A stretch of DNA of 31,871 nt from Ettlia oleoabundans (lineage: Eukaryota; Chlorophyta; Chlorophyceae; Chlamydomonadales), in contig JAAMXP010002000.1 in NCBI GenBank assembly GCA_019693395.1, positions 5,881 through 37,751 of the forward strand. The letters run 5' to 3'. The position numbers were made by a program, and so were the translations under genes. Below the pieces are notes generated by a model. The model saw only the letters and a program-made list of their open reading frames with translations, was not told where the DNA came from and did no database searches. Each line of letters begins with the position of its first letter. Positions within the stretch are counted from its first letter, which is position 1. This document shows positions 10,338 through 21,778 of the stretch, in pieces.

Positions 10338-13300
10338 ATGAGTGGCTCTGCGCATAATTCAAGTGTGGAGAGCATGCATCAGCCAGGCCGCGCTCTGCGA
10401 AAGCGACCTGCCGACACCAAGCGAGATGACAGCAAGCGCGCCAGGCGGGGGGGTGGGCAACCAATAGCCGGGCTTGCTGAGGCAGAAGCAGTTGCCCCAA
10501 GGGACGGCGCGCCAGCGCAGGCTGCAGAACGCCACTTTGGAGTCGCCGCCGCTAACCGAGCCCCGACAGCCGCCACCGCTGCTCACGTTGGGGAGGCGCA
10601 GCAAACGCAAACAGCCCAGCAGGTCCAGCATGGGAAGGAAGCGGTTGCTCTCAGGGAACAACTGGCGGAAGCTCATGATGTGTTCCAGCACCAGCGAGGT
10701 GCTGGGCAGCGTCAGCTCTTTCTGGAGGTGGATGTTGCAAAGCAGCTGAAACCCCTCGCGCTTGTGGGCCGACAGCTTCGCGTGTACTGGCCAGGGGATG
10801 ATGCCTGGTACCTGGGCACCGTGGAACAATATGACAACAACACATTGCAGCATACGGTGAGCAGCTGGCGTCGCAGCCTTGCTTGATGGTGTAACCGCAC
10901 ACTGCGCGCCGGCAGCCATGTTGCATTCCACAGCATCGCGGCAACCCTCTGCACCACGCTAATACCATCCTATGCTCTTTCTCCACCTCTTGTTTGACGT
11001 CACTCTCCCTTACTGTATGCATCGGCAGATACACTATGCTGACAGCCAAGTGGAAGATGAGATTTTGGCTTTTGAGCGCATTCGCTTGCTGATGCGCCCT
11101 GGCGAGCAGCTGCAACCGCCCCAAAGCGGCCAGCTGTCTGTCTGCGTGCAAAGGTTACGCGAAAGGTTACAAGAACTTGTCAAGCTGCCCAAGTATCGCG
11201 AGCAGGCACTGAGGCTGCGTGAACGCATAGCCAAGCTGGCGTTGTGGTGCAAGCAAATGGTTGATGCAGAACGAGCGGAAGCCGCACAGGCATCAGCTCC
11301 CTCTCCAGCACAGCAGCAGCAGGCATTAGAGCAGCAAGCCTTCAGCGGGGATGACAAGGGGTGTGGCGCCGCAGTGCCACCCGCCCACACCGCGGCGCCA
11401 GCAGCATCACCATGCGCCCAGCAGCTGCCATTGTGCAAGGAAGCCCTGCCACCATCTGAACCCCCGTGGCACTGCCACCAGCCCCCGCCGCAGCACCCTG
11501 CACTCAGCACTGTGGCGCGGGCGCTGAAGCTGGCAGCGGAGCTTCCGGAGGACGTTCACCTGAAGGGTGTGCAGCGCTGTGGCCAAGCCGGGTCAGCTAG
11601 CTATGCTATAAAGGTGAGTTTGCATCCTGTTGCGCTCACTGAAGCACCAGCCACTTGATCTTCCCTGTGCCCCACACTCTTACATCAAAGGCCTGTTGTT
11701 GCATGCCCACCCGACCACCAGTCGTCGGGATATTGCTTTCTACGTGGCCACATTACCCTACAATCTAGCAAGCCACAGACAGCCGGCTTACAGTTACCTT
11801 GCAACTTGGATGCTGCGCAGCTCACCACCCCCATCTTGCCTTTTCTTCCACACTGCAGCTGCAGTACGATAAAAAATCGATTTGGCTGGGCTTGCTGAGT
11901 AGGGAGCAGGCGGTTGTGGCGAAAGATTTGGCTAACCTTGCGTGTGCAGCAAGGCGCAATCAGGTGGGCACAGGGTGGTTATGACCCTCGGAAGGGCGGG
12001 AACTCGCCATTGCGCGTCTAACAGCGCTTTGTGAGCTTGGTAGGCAGTCAGTAATCGCTTGAAGCGTTGTGCAGCATGCCAGTCCAGCCCTGCTGGCACA
12101 AGGTACAAGGAGAGGCCTCATGTGGCACCGTACCCACAAGCGCGGATGCGTGGCTGGCCCCCCTGCCCATGCAGCCCATGGGCAAGCTGCTGTGCAGCCC
12201 TGCAGGCTATAGCAAGGATGCTGATTTGATGGAGCAGCTTGGGTGAGCTAGGCAAGCTGCCTGAGCTTGCTGGTTGCAATGCACCTGTATAGGCGGCGGG
12301 CCCTTGGGTGTCGCTATGAAGGCTTTGCAGCACTCACAATGGTACACTCATACGCTGAGGCTGCCACCATCCTTTAAACTTTTATGTTGGCTGTCGATGT
12401 ACTCGATGCTGCTGGCTGCATGAACCAAGCTTGCTTGTTGTTCGAACGGTCTTGGCTTGGGGTCGCGCAGGAAGTCGCAGCCGCCGGAGGACCTGAGAGA
12501 CTACTTGAAGTACTTGGTTGTTGAGGCCGCCCAGCTGCAGCACACAGCACAGCAGGAGGGCGGGGGCGAGGAGGAGCAGGAGGAGGAGGAGGTGGAAAAG
12601 CAGCAGCAGGAGCAGGGACAGGCACAACAGCAGGGCTTGGCAGTAGAGCACCAGCTCGACCGGCAGCCCTCAGAGCAGCGGCGGCAGCAGCATGAGGGGC
12701 TGCAGCCACCAGCGGACTTGCACCAGCAGCAAGCAACGGACGCGCCCAGCAAGATTGCTGGCTTACCGCTGCGCAAGCCGGTGCTGCTGCCGGGAGAGGT
12801 TGCATGGTTCAAGGCATGTGGTTACCCGCACTGGCCATGCATGGCAATCACTATGGACGAGGCGATAGCCAGGGGGGTTCCAGGTAAGGCTGCTGTGTGA
12901 CGTCGATCTGTCGCATCACCTGCTTGTCTGCGTTGGGCATTGGCATGGTGCCTGTAAAATTTTGTGAAGCTGGTCATCATACATGTGCTGGCGAGGTGCA
13001 AGCAAGGGACCTGCAGCTGTGCTGTGTTGATGAGGGGATGCCCGATAGCAGATAGTAGCGCCTTTGTAGTTGCCTCCACCGAGTCTCATACATGGCCATA
13101 AGTTCGAGGTCCCCACTTATTTGGCCTTCTACAAGCTGTACCTGCTGTGCAGCGAGCCATTTCAGGAATCCTGCCTACCTTGCGGTCCACTACTTTGGCA
13201 GCGGCGAGGTGCAGGCCGTGAATCCTGCGGCAGGTGTGGCGCACTGGCTGCGAGGGCTGCAACCCAATATGTTACACCACCATGATGCACGAGCCTGATG

Positions 13301-16300
13301 CGGTCTTGCCATTTGGACTGATTGGTGTTGACGTTGAGCTACCGGGCTGCCTATCGCGGACTGTGGTTGTTTGTAGTGCTGCCGCAACGCTGACCGCCAT
13401 TGCTGACTGTGGTTCTGGCCAGTATGCCAGCTGGCTTATCCTAACCTGCACACACAGCACATTCTATATTGTTTGAAACCATTAAGTGGGTTTCCGAGTC
13501 GATGATGAGCTGCACAGCTTTGGAGTCCGTTGGTGGCCAACGTCTGTCAGCACCGCGCTTCTGGCATGCCCTGCTCCACTGCACCTCTACCCCGACCACA
13601 CCCCTGCCACTGCGGACATTGCAGAGGAGAAGGGCCGCAGTAAGAAGCATCCCAAGCACCTTTTTGCCCAGTTCCTGGAGGGGCTTGACCTGGGATACCA
13701 TGCTCCCGCCAGGTGTGAGCTGGTGGCCGATGCAGGGCTGGCACTGCTGCTCTGCCACGCTGAGCACTGTGCTGAGCTGGCAGATCAAGTTGAAGGGCTT
13801 CCAAGCTGGGTGGCTTCAGCATTGATGGGTGCTGTTATCCAGCCAGGCACCACCAGTTGCTGCACTTCTTCCTGGCCAGCGCCAAGTACGTCGGGTGGCC
13901 CATGCAATGCTGTCATTACCAAGTGGCTATGCGCCCGTCTTGGTTGTGCCTGCAGGTGCCGCAAATTGAATGAATTCCGGCGCGCCATCTGCGAGCTGCA
14001 CAGCTACCTCAAGGTAATACCAGTGCCGCAAGCATTGCACTCGACACTACGCCTGTAGCCCCAACTTTACGCACAAGGCTGTTCATGCTGTCATGCTGCC
14101 TGTGGCATGGCATTGCTGCCGCTGGCTTCCTGTCTGTGTGCATTAGAACTGCATTAAAGTGGACCATCAGCTCACATGCGCAGCTTCCAGAACCGCCGCA
14201 CACCCAAACCTGCTATGGCCGTCAATATTTCCTCCATGGTGGCTGACACCGGCTACCACCCATTTGTGTGTCTCCATTTGAGTTCCTCATCTCAATATGA
14301 TGCAAATTCGTCTCCACTTGTTGTCCTACTCTCACTTTGCCTGCAATATCCATGCAGGAGGGAGAGCTGCCTCCCTGCATGGCACCACGGCACAATGATG
14401 GCATGGGTGTTGAGGACGAGAGTGGGTGGACACCTGGCTCGCTGCCTGCCTTGCTTGAGTGGCACTGGCTGTGTTATGAAGGCGGGCCGTGTCATTGTCA
14501 TCGCCACTCTCCGTGGCAGCAATTTCAAGCACACCGGGATTATTCGTGTGTACACCTTTTCTGACTTGTATTGTGTTGCTGCTTACTTGCAGCTGAGCTG
14601 GAAGTGGAATCAATGCAGCCCACCGTGAAGCGGCGGAAGTCCAAGGGCAAGGGCTCAGCATTGACCCCAGGAGGAGCAACAGAGCAAGTGCAGCCCGACA
14701 GGCTTCCCAGTCAGATGAACCAGCATTTGAGATGTGAGCAGCTTCAGCCCTGCACTGTTGCTCGCTGCCGCCATGCCTGCCTGCCTGCTGGCTTTGTTTG
14801 CGGTTGTTGCAGCGTTTGCTGACAATGTGCTGGTTGCTGGTTTTAGATCCCGTCCACTCGCCCCATTGCCGCACCCGACACATTGCGCTCCGTCATTCAA
14901 CCCTCTGTCAATGTCCCGCCTGCCCTGCGTGTTGTTGACGCTGCCCCGCTTCAATCAGCCCACAACTTCCCTCGCTCCCCCCGGCCTCAACTGCCAACCC
15001 TTCCAGCTGACCCTTGACGCTGTTATGCCCCGCAGTGTTGGCACTGGGTGAGGTGGAGTGGCTGCACCCCGCTTTCCACAGCGAGAAGTACATCTTCCCA
15101 GTCGGCTACAAGGCGCAACGCTTGGCCAGTGAGTGGCAACAGGAAGGAAAATGCGGGGAGGGCAGTGACTCGTGGTGCTCCATGCCCTCCCAGCCGGTTG
15201 CAGGGGGCAGTGCATAGCCAGTGACCATGAAAGGGCAGCGGGTATAGTGATACCCTGACGCTGACTGTACCGGGGTGAACTGGCCCCCCTGATAGTGTTG
15301 CTGAGAACGCAACAACTAATGCAACGCTACGCCTGCCGACTGATTTATGTCCCATGTGTGCAGAGACCCCAGCATCTAACTACGAGGTCGTGCCCCACCT
15401 GCTGGAGATTTTGCGCGCAAAGGACCGCTCGGGGCCTGTGTTCAGGCAAGCAGAGCCTTTGCTGCCACTCTTTTGGGAATCAACCTGATGAAAGCACCCC
15501 TTCCTTCTTTCCACAACTGGTGCATGCATGCAGGGTGTAAGAACTGGGGGTGTCTGCTGCAGTTGACTGGTGCCTCTTCCATACTACGTTTCGACTTACT
15601 TGTTGGCAATGTTGTGTGCTGACCCATGTGCGTAGGGTGACTCCCGAGGGCTATGCGCCTGTGGAAGGCCCCACCGCCTCTAAGGCATGGCAGGCGTTGT
15701 TTGCAGAGGCCCAAGCTCGCGCAGTGGGGATGTCAGGCAGGCTTCTAGCATTTCTGTGGTGCAGCTTGCCGCATGGTTCCTGCCGCTGTCCTACCTGCAA
15801 TGTCGCAACTGCTAAGCTGCTTCTCAACACAAGCAACAGGGCCTGCATTGGCGCTGCCCAACTTTTCTTCAGTCTTGTTGAGGCCGCATAGCCGGTCCCT
15901 TGCCGATCTGTGCAGGTTGCACCGCCTTTGGGTTGACCATCAAGAGCGTGCAGCGCGCCATTGAGGCTTTGCCGGGAGCCCATCGCTGTGAGCGCTACTG
16001 TGACTGGCCAGAAGGAGTGCAGCCAGAGGTGCCGCCACTGGTGAGTAAACCCAGGAAAGCAGAGCTGCCGCTCTTGGGGTGCGGGCGCAGTTGGGCAAGA
16101 ATGAAGGCGGTGTTGGCTACATGCGCATCTGCACGGATTTGGGCCCAAATCGTGCGCCTTATTGTTGGGTCTCACCACATTGCATTGCTGCGCTCCATGC
16201 TGTGGTGCGCTATGACGTGCAGAGCGAGGCTGAGCAGCGGCAGCGGCTTGCATTTGAGGCCTACATGCAGCGGCTGCCAGAGGGCCTAGAAGGTGTCCCT

Positions 16301-19300
16301 GTGGCCCACAGGTAACAACAGAAGCTGAGGATCCGGTCAACATCTTGCATCTTACGCACAACCAGCTACGGTGCCTAGTACGTTGAGCACATGCAACTCC
16401 CTTTAACCTTCACAATGCTGCCCATGTGCTCCCTTGCCTGTTGCTTCACCTGCCTGCGTGGCATGCACGCACCCACCTCGCCCATCCACGCCCCCTGCTA
16501 CTGTGCCCTTGTGCAGCGCGGCAGGTGTGTGCCACGTGTGCAATGATGAGACTGAGGACGACCAGGACATGATTGTGCAGGTAGCTTAAGGCAGCCGACA
16601 GCTGCGCAATGCAGGGACCCATGGATCAGCTGGGTTGAGGGATAGGTGCCTGTAAGCAGCGACCAGCATCACTACGCCATAGCTTATAGTTGTGGTCCTG
16701 TAGGGCAGAGGCAGGTCAGGAAGGCTGGCCGCATTGCAGAGAGGTGCAGCTGACAGGGCAGAGCTTTGCTATGCACATTGCCTCCACTGAAATGTGCGGC
16801 ACAGCCACAATGAGTGCTGCACATGCAACACACTGAGTAGCTTATCGCTACGCATCGTGATGGACACGCCGGCTCTGGACTTCCCTGGATGCTGGTCCCC
16901 TTTGACGTCTTGTGCCCTTTTATGTGTGCAGTGCAACAAATGCCGTGTTTTTGTGCACATGACTTGCTATGGCGTGCAAGAGCCGCCCAACGGCAGTCGC
17001 TGGCTCTGCGACGTGTGCTCCCTCAACCTGCGCCATCCGCCGGCTTGCGCATTGTGCCCGGGTGTGGTAGCTGGCTGGCTGGCTTGCTTGGGGGGTCACT
17101 GGCACTAAGCACCTGGCGGCATGCAGAGTTTACCTGCTCCTTTGGCACGTTTTTACGCCTTGAAGGCCATCCCTGCTTGTTCCGGTGCTGTACATATAGA
17201 AGAAGCAGGACAACGGGGTCATGTTTGCATTACTAGTGCCTTTCTGTTACCTTCCTGCCCATATCCATGCAGTGCTGGGGGGCGCTTTGAAGCGCACCAG
17301 CTGCGGGCGTTGGGCGCACCCCGCTTGCGCGCTGTGGCTGCCTGAGACGTGCACCGACTTTGATGCCACGCGCCTGCACCTGAGGGGCCTGGTGCAGGGG
17401 GTGCAGCAGGTGGGCGGCCTGCTGTGTTGCAGTGGTTGTGGCGGGGCATGTAGAGCCACATCGTCACCTTCCAGCAGACTGTGTTGTTTTAGCACTTGTG
17501 CTCACAAGACGCTAGGCATCTTGCAACTTTGATTTACCTTGCAATGGCAGGATGGTGTTGCGCAGTGGGTGTATTCCGCGTGTTCAAAAATACCAAGCAA
17601 TGTTGTTCGCAGCCTGCATGCCCTGTGTATCCCCAAAGCCGCATCCTCCCTTCACCTGAAGCGAGATTTGCACCCAGCCCATGCGTCCATGTTGCAGGTG
17701 CATAGCTCCCGCAGACAGCTCACCTGCCAGGTGTGCAAGCAGCAGCACGGGGCATGCATACAGTGCTGCCACAAACGCTGCTACGTAGGGTTCCACCCCC
17801 TGTGTGCCCGGCAGGCAGGTTACAAGGTGAGCTGGTCCAACCAAACTGTTGTTGTAATGTTCCATTGCTGCATCCCGTGCTGAAAGTTGACCCAGCCAAT
17901 GTCCCTGCTGTGCTCACGCTATAGTGGGGCATGCTGCGTTTACGTTGTGGTATATTGCGGGTTGCAGCCAGCTTATGTCACATGCTTGAAGGTAGCTGAC
18001 TTCAAAGATTTGAAGGCAGCTGACTTCAAAGATTAGCCAGGCTTAGCCCGCGATGCTGGGTTCCTGCTGTGCAGATGATGTATGCCCCATTTTGTGAGTC
18101 TGATGAGGAGGAGGAAAGCACTGCGCTGGAAGTAGTACCACCAGCTCAGCAAGAGGTACCATTGACGGCTTTGGAGGCGGTGACAGCTCAGCATGAGATG
18201 CCAGGTCATCACTCAGTGACAGTTCAGCAGGAGTGCGAAGGAACGGAGGCCAGCTGCAACGAGAATGATGCAGCGGCTCCCAACTTCAGCAGCAAAGGTG
18301 ACCAGGGATCTTGCCTTTGCTCATTTGACCTTTGCTCGACAAGTTGGGGCAAGCCAAAGTTTCAAAGCTTGTCAAAAGCTGAGGACCAAGAGGTCCCAAA
18401 GCGCTGCTTTGTGGTGTCTGTGCATATGATATGCAATCTGTCCCTGCCTGCTGTGTCTTGTGCTGCAGGCACCAGCCAGTACGTCAACAGCAGCGAAGCA
18501 CAGGCACAAGGCCAAGTTGCAGCAGCGGCAGCGGCTGCTGCCGCTTCTGCCAGTGTTCCGCGTCCAAAGCGGCAGCAGAAACGGGAGCGGCAGGAGGGGA
18601 CGCTAGTCAACAATGTGCTACTTCTGGCTTACTGCCCAAAACACGGGGGATGTGGCAAGCCGTTAGCACCGCTGGGCCGTCAGCAATCTTCAGTGGCAGC
18701 AGCGGCAGCTGCCCGAGACATGCTGCCCCCTTCCTGCAGCGCAGGCGATGTGGAAGAGGGCACACGGCAGCATCAGCTGTCGCGGCAGCACTCGCTGGCT
18801 GGCCTACCTCCAGCAGGCAACCTGTCTGCTGCGATGTCAGCGAGCAATGATCAGCTGCAGTTTGCCGCAGTGGACGCAGTGCCAGCAGGGTGTACCCTCG
18901 CTGTATGGGGCGCAGCACGAGCCAGGCGCTTTACCCATGCAGCCAGACGCGGCCAGCGAGCGCCAGAGGCAGTGGCAGCGGCGGAAGCCAAGCGTACTCT
19001 CCTCAAGAGCATTCCATACCTTGTGGGCGGGCCACCGTACGAGCACTTGGGAAATTTGCCGCTTTCTCAAAAGTGCCACCTAGAGCAGCCGGTTAGGGCC
19101 CAGTGTGTGGAACAGGAGGAGGAAGCTGAGGAGCACCATCCAGCTGCATTCCTGGCAGCGAACAGCGCAGCGAACCTGCAGCGGCAGCAAGCACAGCATC
19201 CCTTGCACCAGCAGCAAAATTGCAGCTCAAAGCAGGCGGAGCAGCTGCCTGGCAGCCCGACAGGAGTGGCCACAGCGGGGCATGAGCAGCTGCCAGCATC

Positions 19301-21196
19301 CCCTGGCCAAGAGGTGCAGTCGGATGCCGAAAGCTTTGCGCAGATGAGGGCCACTCAGGGCCAGCGAGTCACAATCGGCAAGAGTGGCATCCACGGCTGG
19401 GGCGCATTTGCAAAGCAGAGACACGCAGCGCGTGAGTATCGGTTTACTTGGTTACTCATAGGCGGATGGGAACGTTGCGACGTGTGGGGCAGGTGCCAGC
19501 CCGTGATCCTTGTGCTTCCTGTTGTGGGCTGCTGGCATGGTGATTGTTGCTGTTCCTTGGCTTTTCTATTGCCGGCCTGGGCTACATTACCTCATTGCAG
19601 CAAGTAATATCACATGTTTTGTTGACTCAAGCACACCTTTAACTGACCCTACTATTTTACACCTCACCAACATTTCTTCATTTCCACTCACACACTTCCT
19701 ACATGCAGACGACATGGTGATTGAGTATGTTGGAGAGCTGGTGAGGCCCAGCGTGTCTGACCTCAGGTGCGGGCAGCCGCTGTGTTGAGGCCAGCCTTAG
19801 TGGCTGGCCAAGCAAGTTGCCCGCAAAGCCACACATAAGCCTGGATACCAGGGATGCATGCTGCGCAGCTCAACGGGAGGAGAGTGACGTGCCCACGGGC
19901 ACCGCATTTGCGCATTTGTTGTGCTGCTGTACTTCCGTTCCCGCTGTCCGTGGCTGAGATGCCGGCTACATCCTGCGCTATGCATGCTGTGCCTGCTTTG
20001 CTATGCGTAGGCCATGCCATCTTGGTTATGCTGTGCTGTGCAGGGAGAGGCGCATGTACGATGCCATGGTGGGAGCGGGCACCTACGTCTTCAGACTCAA
20101 TAGTGAGCCGCTGGAAGGATGCGCCGCAACATGCAGTAACCAGCTCCTTCGTTGGCCTCCTGTATTGCAGAGCAGCCAAGGATTGACAGTTGTAGCTGTC
20201 AAGGCAGCTCAACATTTAGCACCGCCTTGCCCCCTATCACCAAGCATGACATCCAGAGCAGCATGCTGTCCCACAGCGCATGCCATTTAGGGCAATTGCC
20301 TCCAACACTGTGTTCTCGCCCGCTCCCTGCAGTGTGCACGTGTGTGGATGCCACGCGGGCGGGCAACCTGGCACACATGCTCAACCACTCCTGCGACCCA
20401 AACTGCTACTCACGAACCATCAGGTGTGGCATGTGATACACGTGCATGCGTTGACTGAAGTCACTGGAAGACACGCACATCTTTCCCGCATCTCAGCATT
20501 GGTGCCTCCGCTTTCCTGTGCTGAGTGGGCCTTCACCGTGCTCCCCACACCTGGCTGCCTGCAGCATCACCGAGGGCGGCAAGGTAGTTGATCATGTTGT
20601 CATATTTGCGCGGCGGGACATAAAGGTAAGAGGAAACAGCAGAGGGAAAGCATGTGAGATTGCATTCTCAAGCGGTGCCCTGAGAGCAACGCTGTTGGTT
20701 GTTCCAGTGACAGCAATGAACAGGGTTGCGAAGGGCAGCAAAGGCAGGGCCTCGTGTTTGTGGCCATTAGCGGCTGGCTGCTATTTCAGGCAAGCAACCA
20801 GATCTGCCCTCTGGCCAGCCTACCCACTATGTTGCTTTTGTATGCTGCCCTGCTGTGCTTGCAGGTGGGAGAGGAGCTGACATACGGTAAGTGGGGAGCA
20901 GGCAGCAACTGGCAGGGGAGCAGCAGACAGATTTGGACCCCGGTTGCCTGCCGATCTTGCACTTGCCTAGCCCCTCTGCTTGTGCCATCTATGTACGCTT
21001 GCTCCCTCGGTGTGCAGACTACCGGTTCAGCGGGGAGGAGCAGCTGCCTTGCACCTGCGGTGCACTCAACTGTCGAGGCCGCGTGAATGAGCAGCCAAAA
21101 GAGGAGGAGTTGTGGGTGAAGCGCAGACAGCTCAAGCCTTTCATCCCACCAAGAACGGCGCCTGTACAGCAATGGGTGCAGCAGCTGGCGCACTAG
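10338..21196 (+). CDS. ATX/trithorax-type histone H3K4 methyltransferase with extra Tudor-like and AP2-like domains
   Basis: Nuclear SET-domain enzyme expected to methylate histone H3 lysine 4. I model 27 exons totalling 5,085 nt (1,694 residues plus stop): 10338-10856, 11029-11613, 11859-11963, 12088-12242, 12471-12883, 13153-13233, 13487-13712, 13956-14013, 14358-14421, 14593-14733, 15036-15128, 15364-15445, 15636-15736, 15916-16040, 16091-16311, 16517-16580, 16932-17061, 17273-17409, 17698-17826, 18075-18297, 18469-19431, 19709-19766, 20044-20102, 20333-20423, 20565-20625, 20865-20886, 21018-21196. Domains (approximate residues): Tudor-like 140-195 (VGRQLRVYWPGDDAWYLGTV); AP2-like 348-400; PWWP 560-714 (GEVAWFKACGYPHWP, AVHYFGSGEV); FYRN 783-815 (HPAFHSEKYIFPVGY); FYRC 838-905; PHD 993-1048 (CHVCNDE...CNKCRVFVHMTCYG); extended PHD 1050-1143 (GGALKRTSCGRWAHPACA, GACIQCCHKRCY, FHPLCAR); a low-complexity Ala/Gln insert of about 370 residues; SET 1517-1640 (GKSGIHGWG, NHSCDPNC, EELTYDYRF); post-SET (CTCGALNC). 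The catalytic and zinc residues are present. Order and SET sequence match plant ATX1/ATX2. Least certain are the junctions around 12088 and 13234-13486, and two introns use GC donors. Confidence 0.93.
17986..18033 (+). repeat. Tandem duplication of a 24-bp unit inside a trithorax-gene intron
   Basis: Two adjacent 24-base copies (17986-18009 and 18010-18033) differ at one base (GGTAG against GGCAG). Each copy carries its own inverted repeat, TTGAAG...CTTCAA. The duplication lies in the intron between the extended-PHD exon and the following low-complexity exon, 41 bases before the acceptor. Confidence 0.85.
18298..18468 (+). other. Stop-free 171-nt intron (3n) in the trithorax gene
   Basis: The segment is bounded by a GTGACC donor and a TGCTGCAG acceptor, but its length is a multiple of three and it has no stop in the coding frame. 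Retention would insert 57 residues between the ePHD and the SET region without breaking the protein. The encoded residues are Cys/Ser/Leu-rich and unlike their Ala/Gln/Glu-rich flanks, which favours an intron. Confidence 0.6.
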
Positions 21197-21778
21197 CAGC
21201 AGCAGGAGCATCAGGGGCAGGTGTAAGCATGGCAAATGTCAGTGTGTGGCAATACTGCGGCCTTGCACACCCCACTGCGGTGTTGCCTAGCCTGACTACC
21301 CTGCTCTTCAATCGTCATGAGTTGGTACTGTTGATTTGTAATGGTTGTAACAGTTGCACCAGAATCAAGTTGTTGTGATGCAGCTGTCCGGGCGACCTTG
21401 TTACTCTGCTGTTCGGTGCTGCTGTTGTGCTGCTGCGCCTGCTAAGTACCTTGCTGAATGCAGGCAACAAGGCGCCATGGGGTGGTCAAACCTCTCAATA
21501 ACGCCTTCAATACGCGGATTCAGCCAAGCTGGTGCTGCAAATGTGCTCCTTCCTCATGCGGAGGCTTGCTGCGGTGCCGCCGCATGCATCTTTCTTGGGC
21601 GCCCGATCCTGCCGAGCTGGCCCTACGGTAAGTCCCTGTGCACCTACTCTCCGCTGTTTCAAAAGCAACATAATTTTACTCGCCGTGCTCTTCTGGTAAG
21701 CCGCTTCCTTCTGAACGACGGGCGCACACAACCTTGATACTCCCCAGTCCACTAAAAGCACACTTGCGCTCCGGCATC
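21197..21778. other. 3' UTR of trithorax gene and 5' region of YchF gene
   Basis: These 582 bases between two co-directional genes begin with a CAG-rich continuation and hold two TGTAA motifs 140-155 bases after the trithorax stop. The remainder should hold the YchF promoter and leader. I see no other gene. Confidence 0.5.
21337..21350 (+). terminator. Polyadenylation signals (two TGTAA motifs) of trithorax gene
   Basis: TGTAA at 21337-21341 and 21346-21350 lies about 140 bases after the stop codon. TGTAA is the established polyadenylation signal of many chlorophyte algae. Confidence 0.65.

Noticed and set aside
12374..12812. Long minus-strand open frames rich in Ala, Pro and Leu opposite the region before the PWWP
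   Set aside because: They are the reverse reading of a Gln/Glu-rich CAG/GAG exon of the trithorax gene, which is phase-linked to its neighbours; low-complexity repeats keep all frames open.
13441..13822. Minus-strand open frames opposite the PWWP region
   Set aside because: No family motif, and the opposite strand carries phase-linked exons.
13486..14058. 190-residue plus-strand open frame taken as one exon
   Set aside because: The frame is open throughout, but the PWWP C-terminal pattern (FLEGLDLGYHAPAR joined to CRKLNEFRRAICEL) and the CCAG|GTGTGAG and TGCAG sites indicate an intron at 13713-13955. A retained form remains possible.
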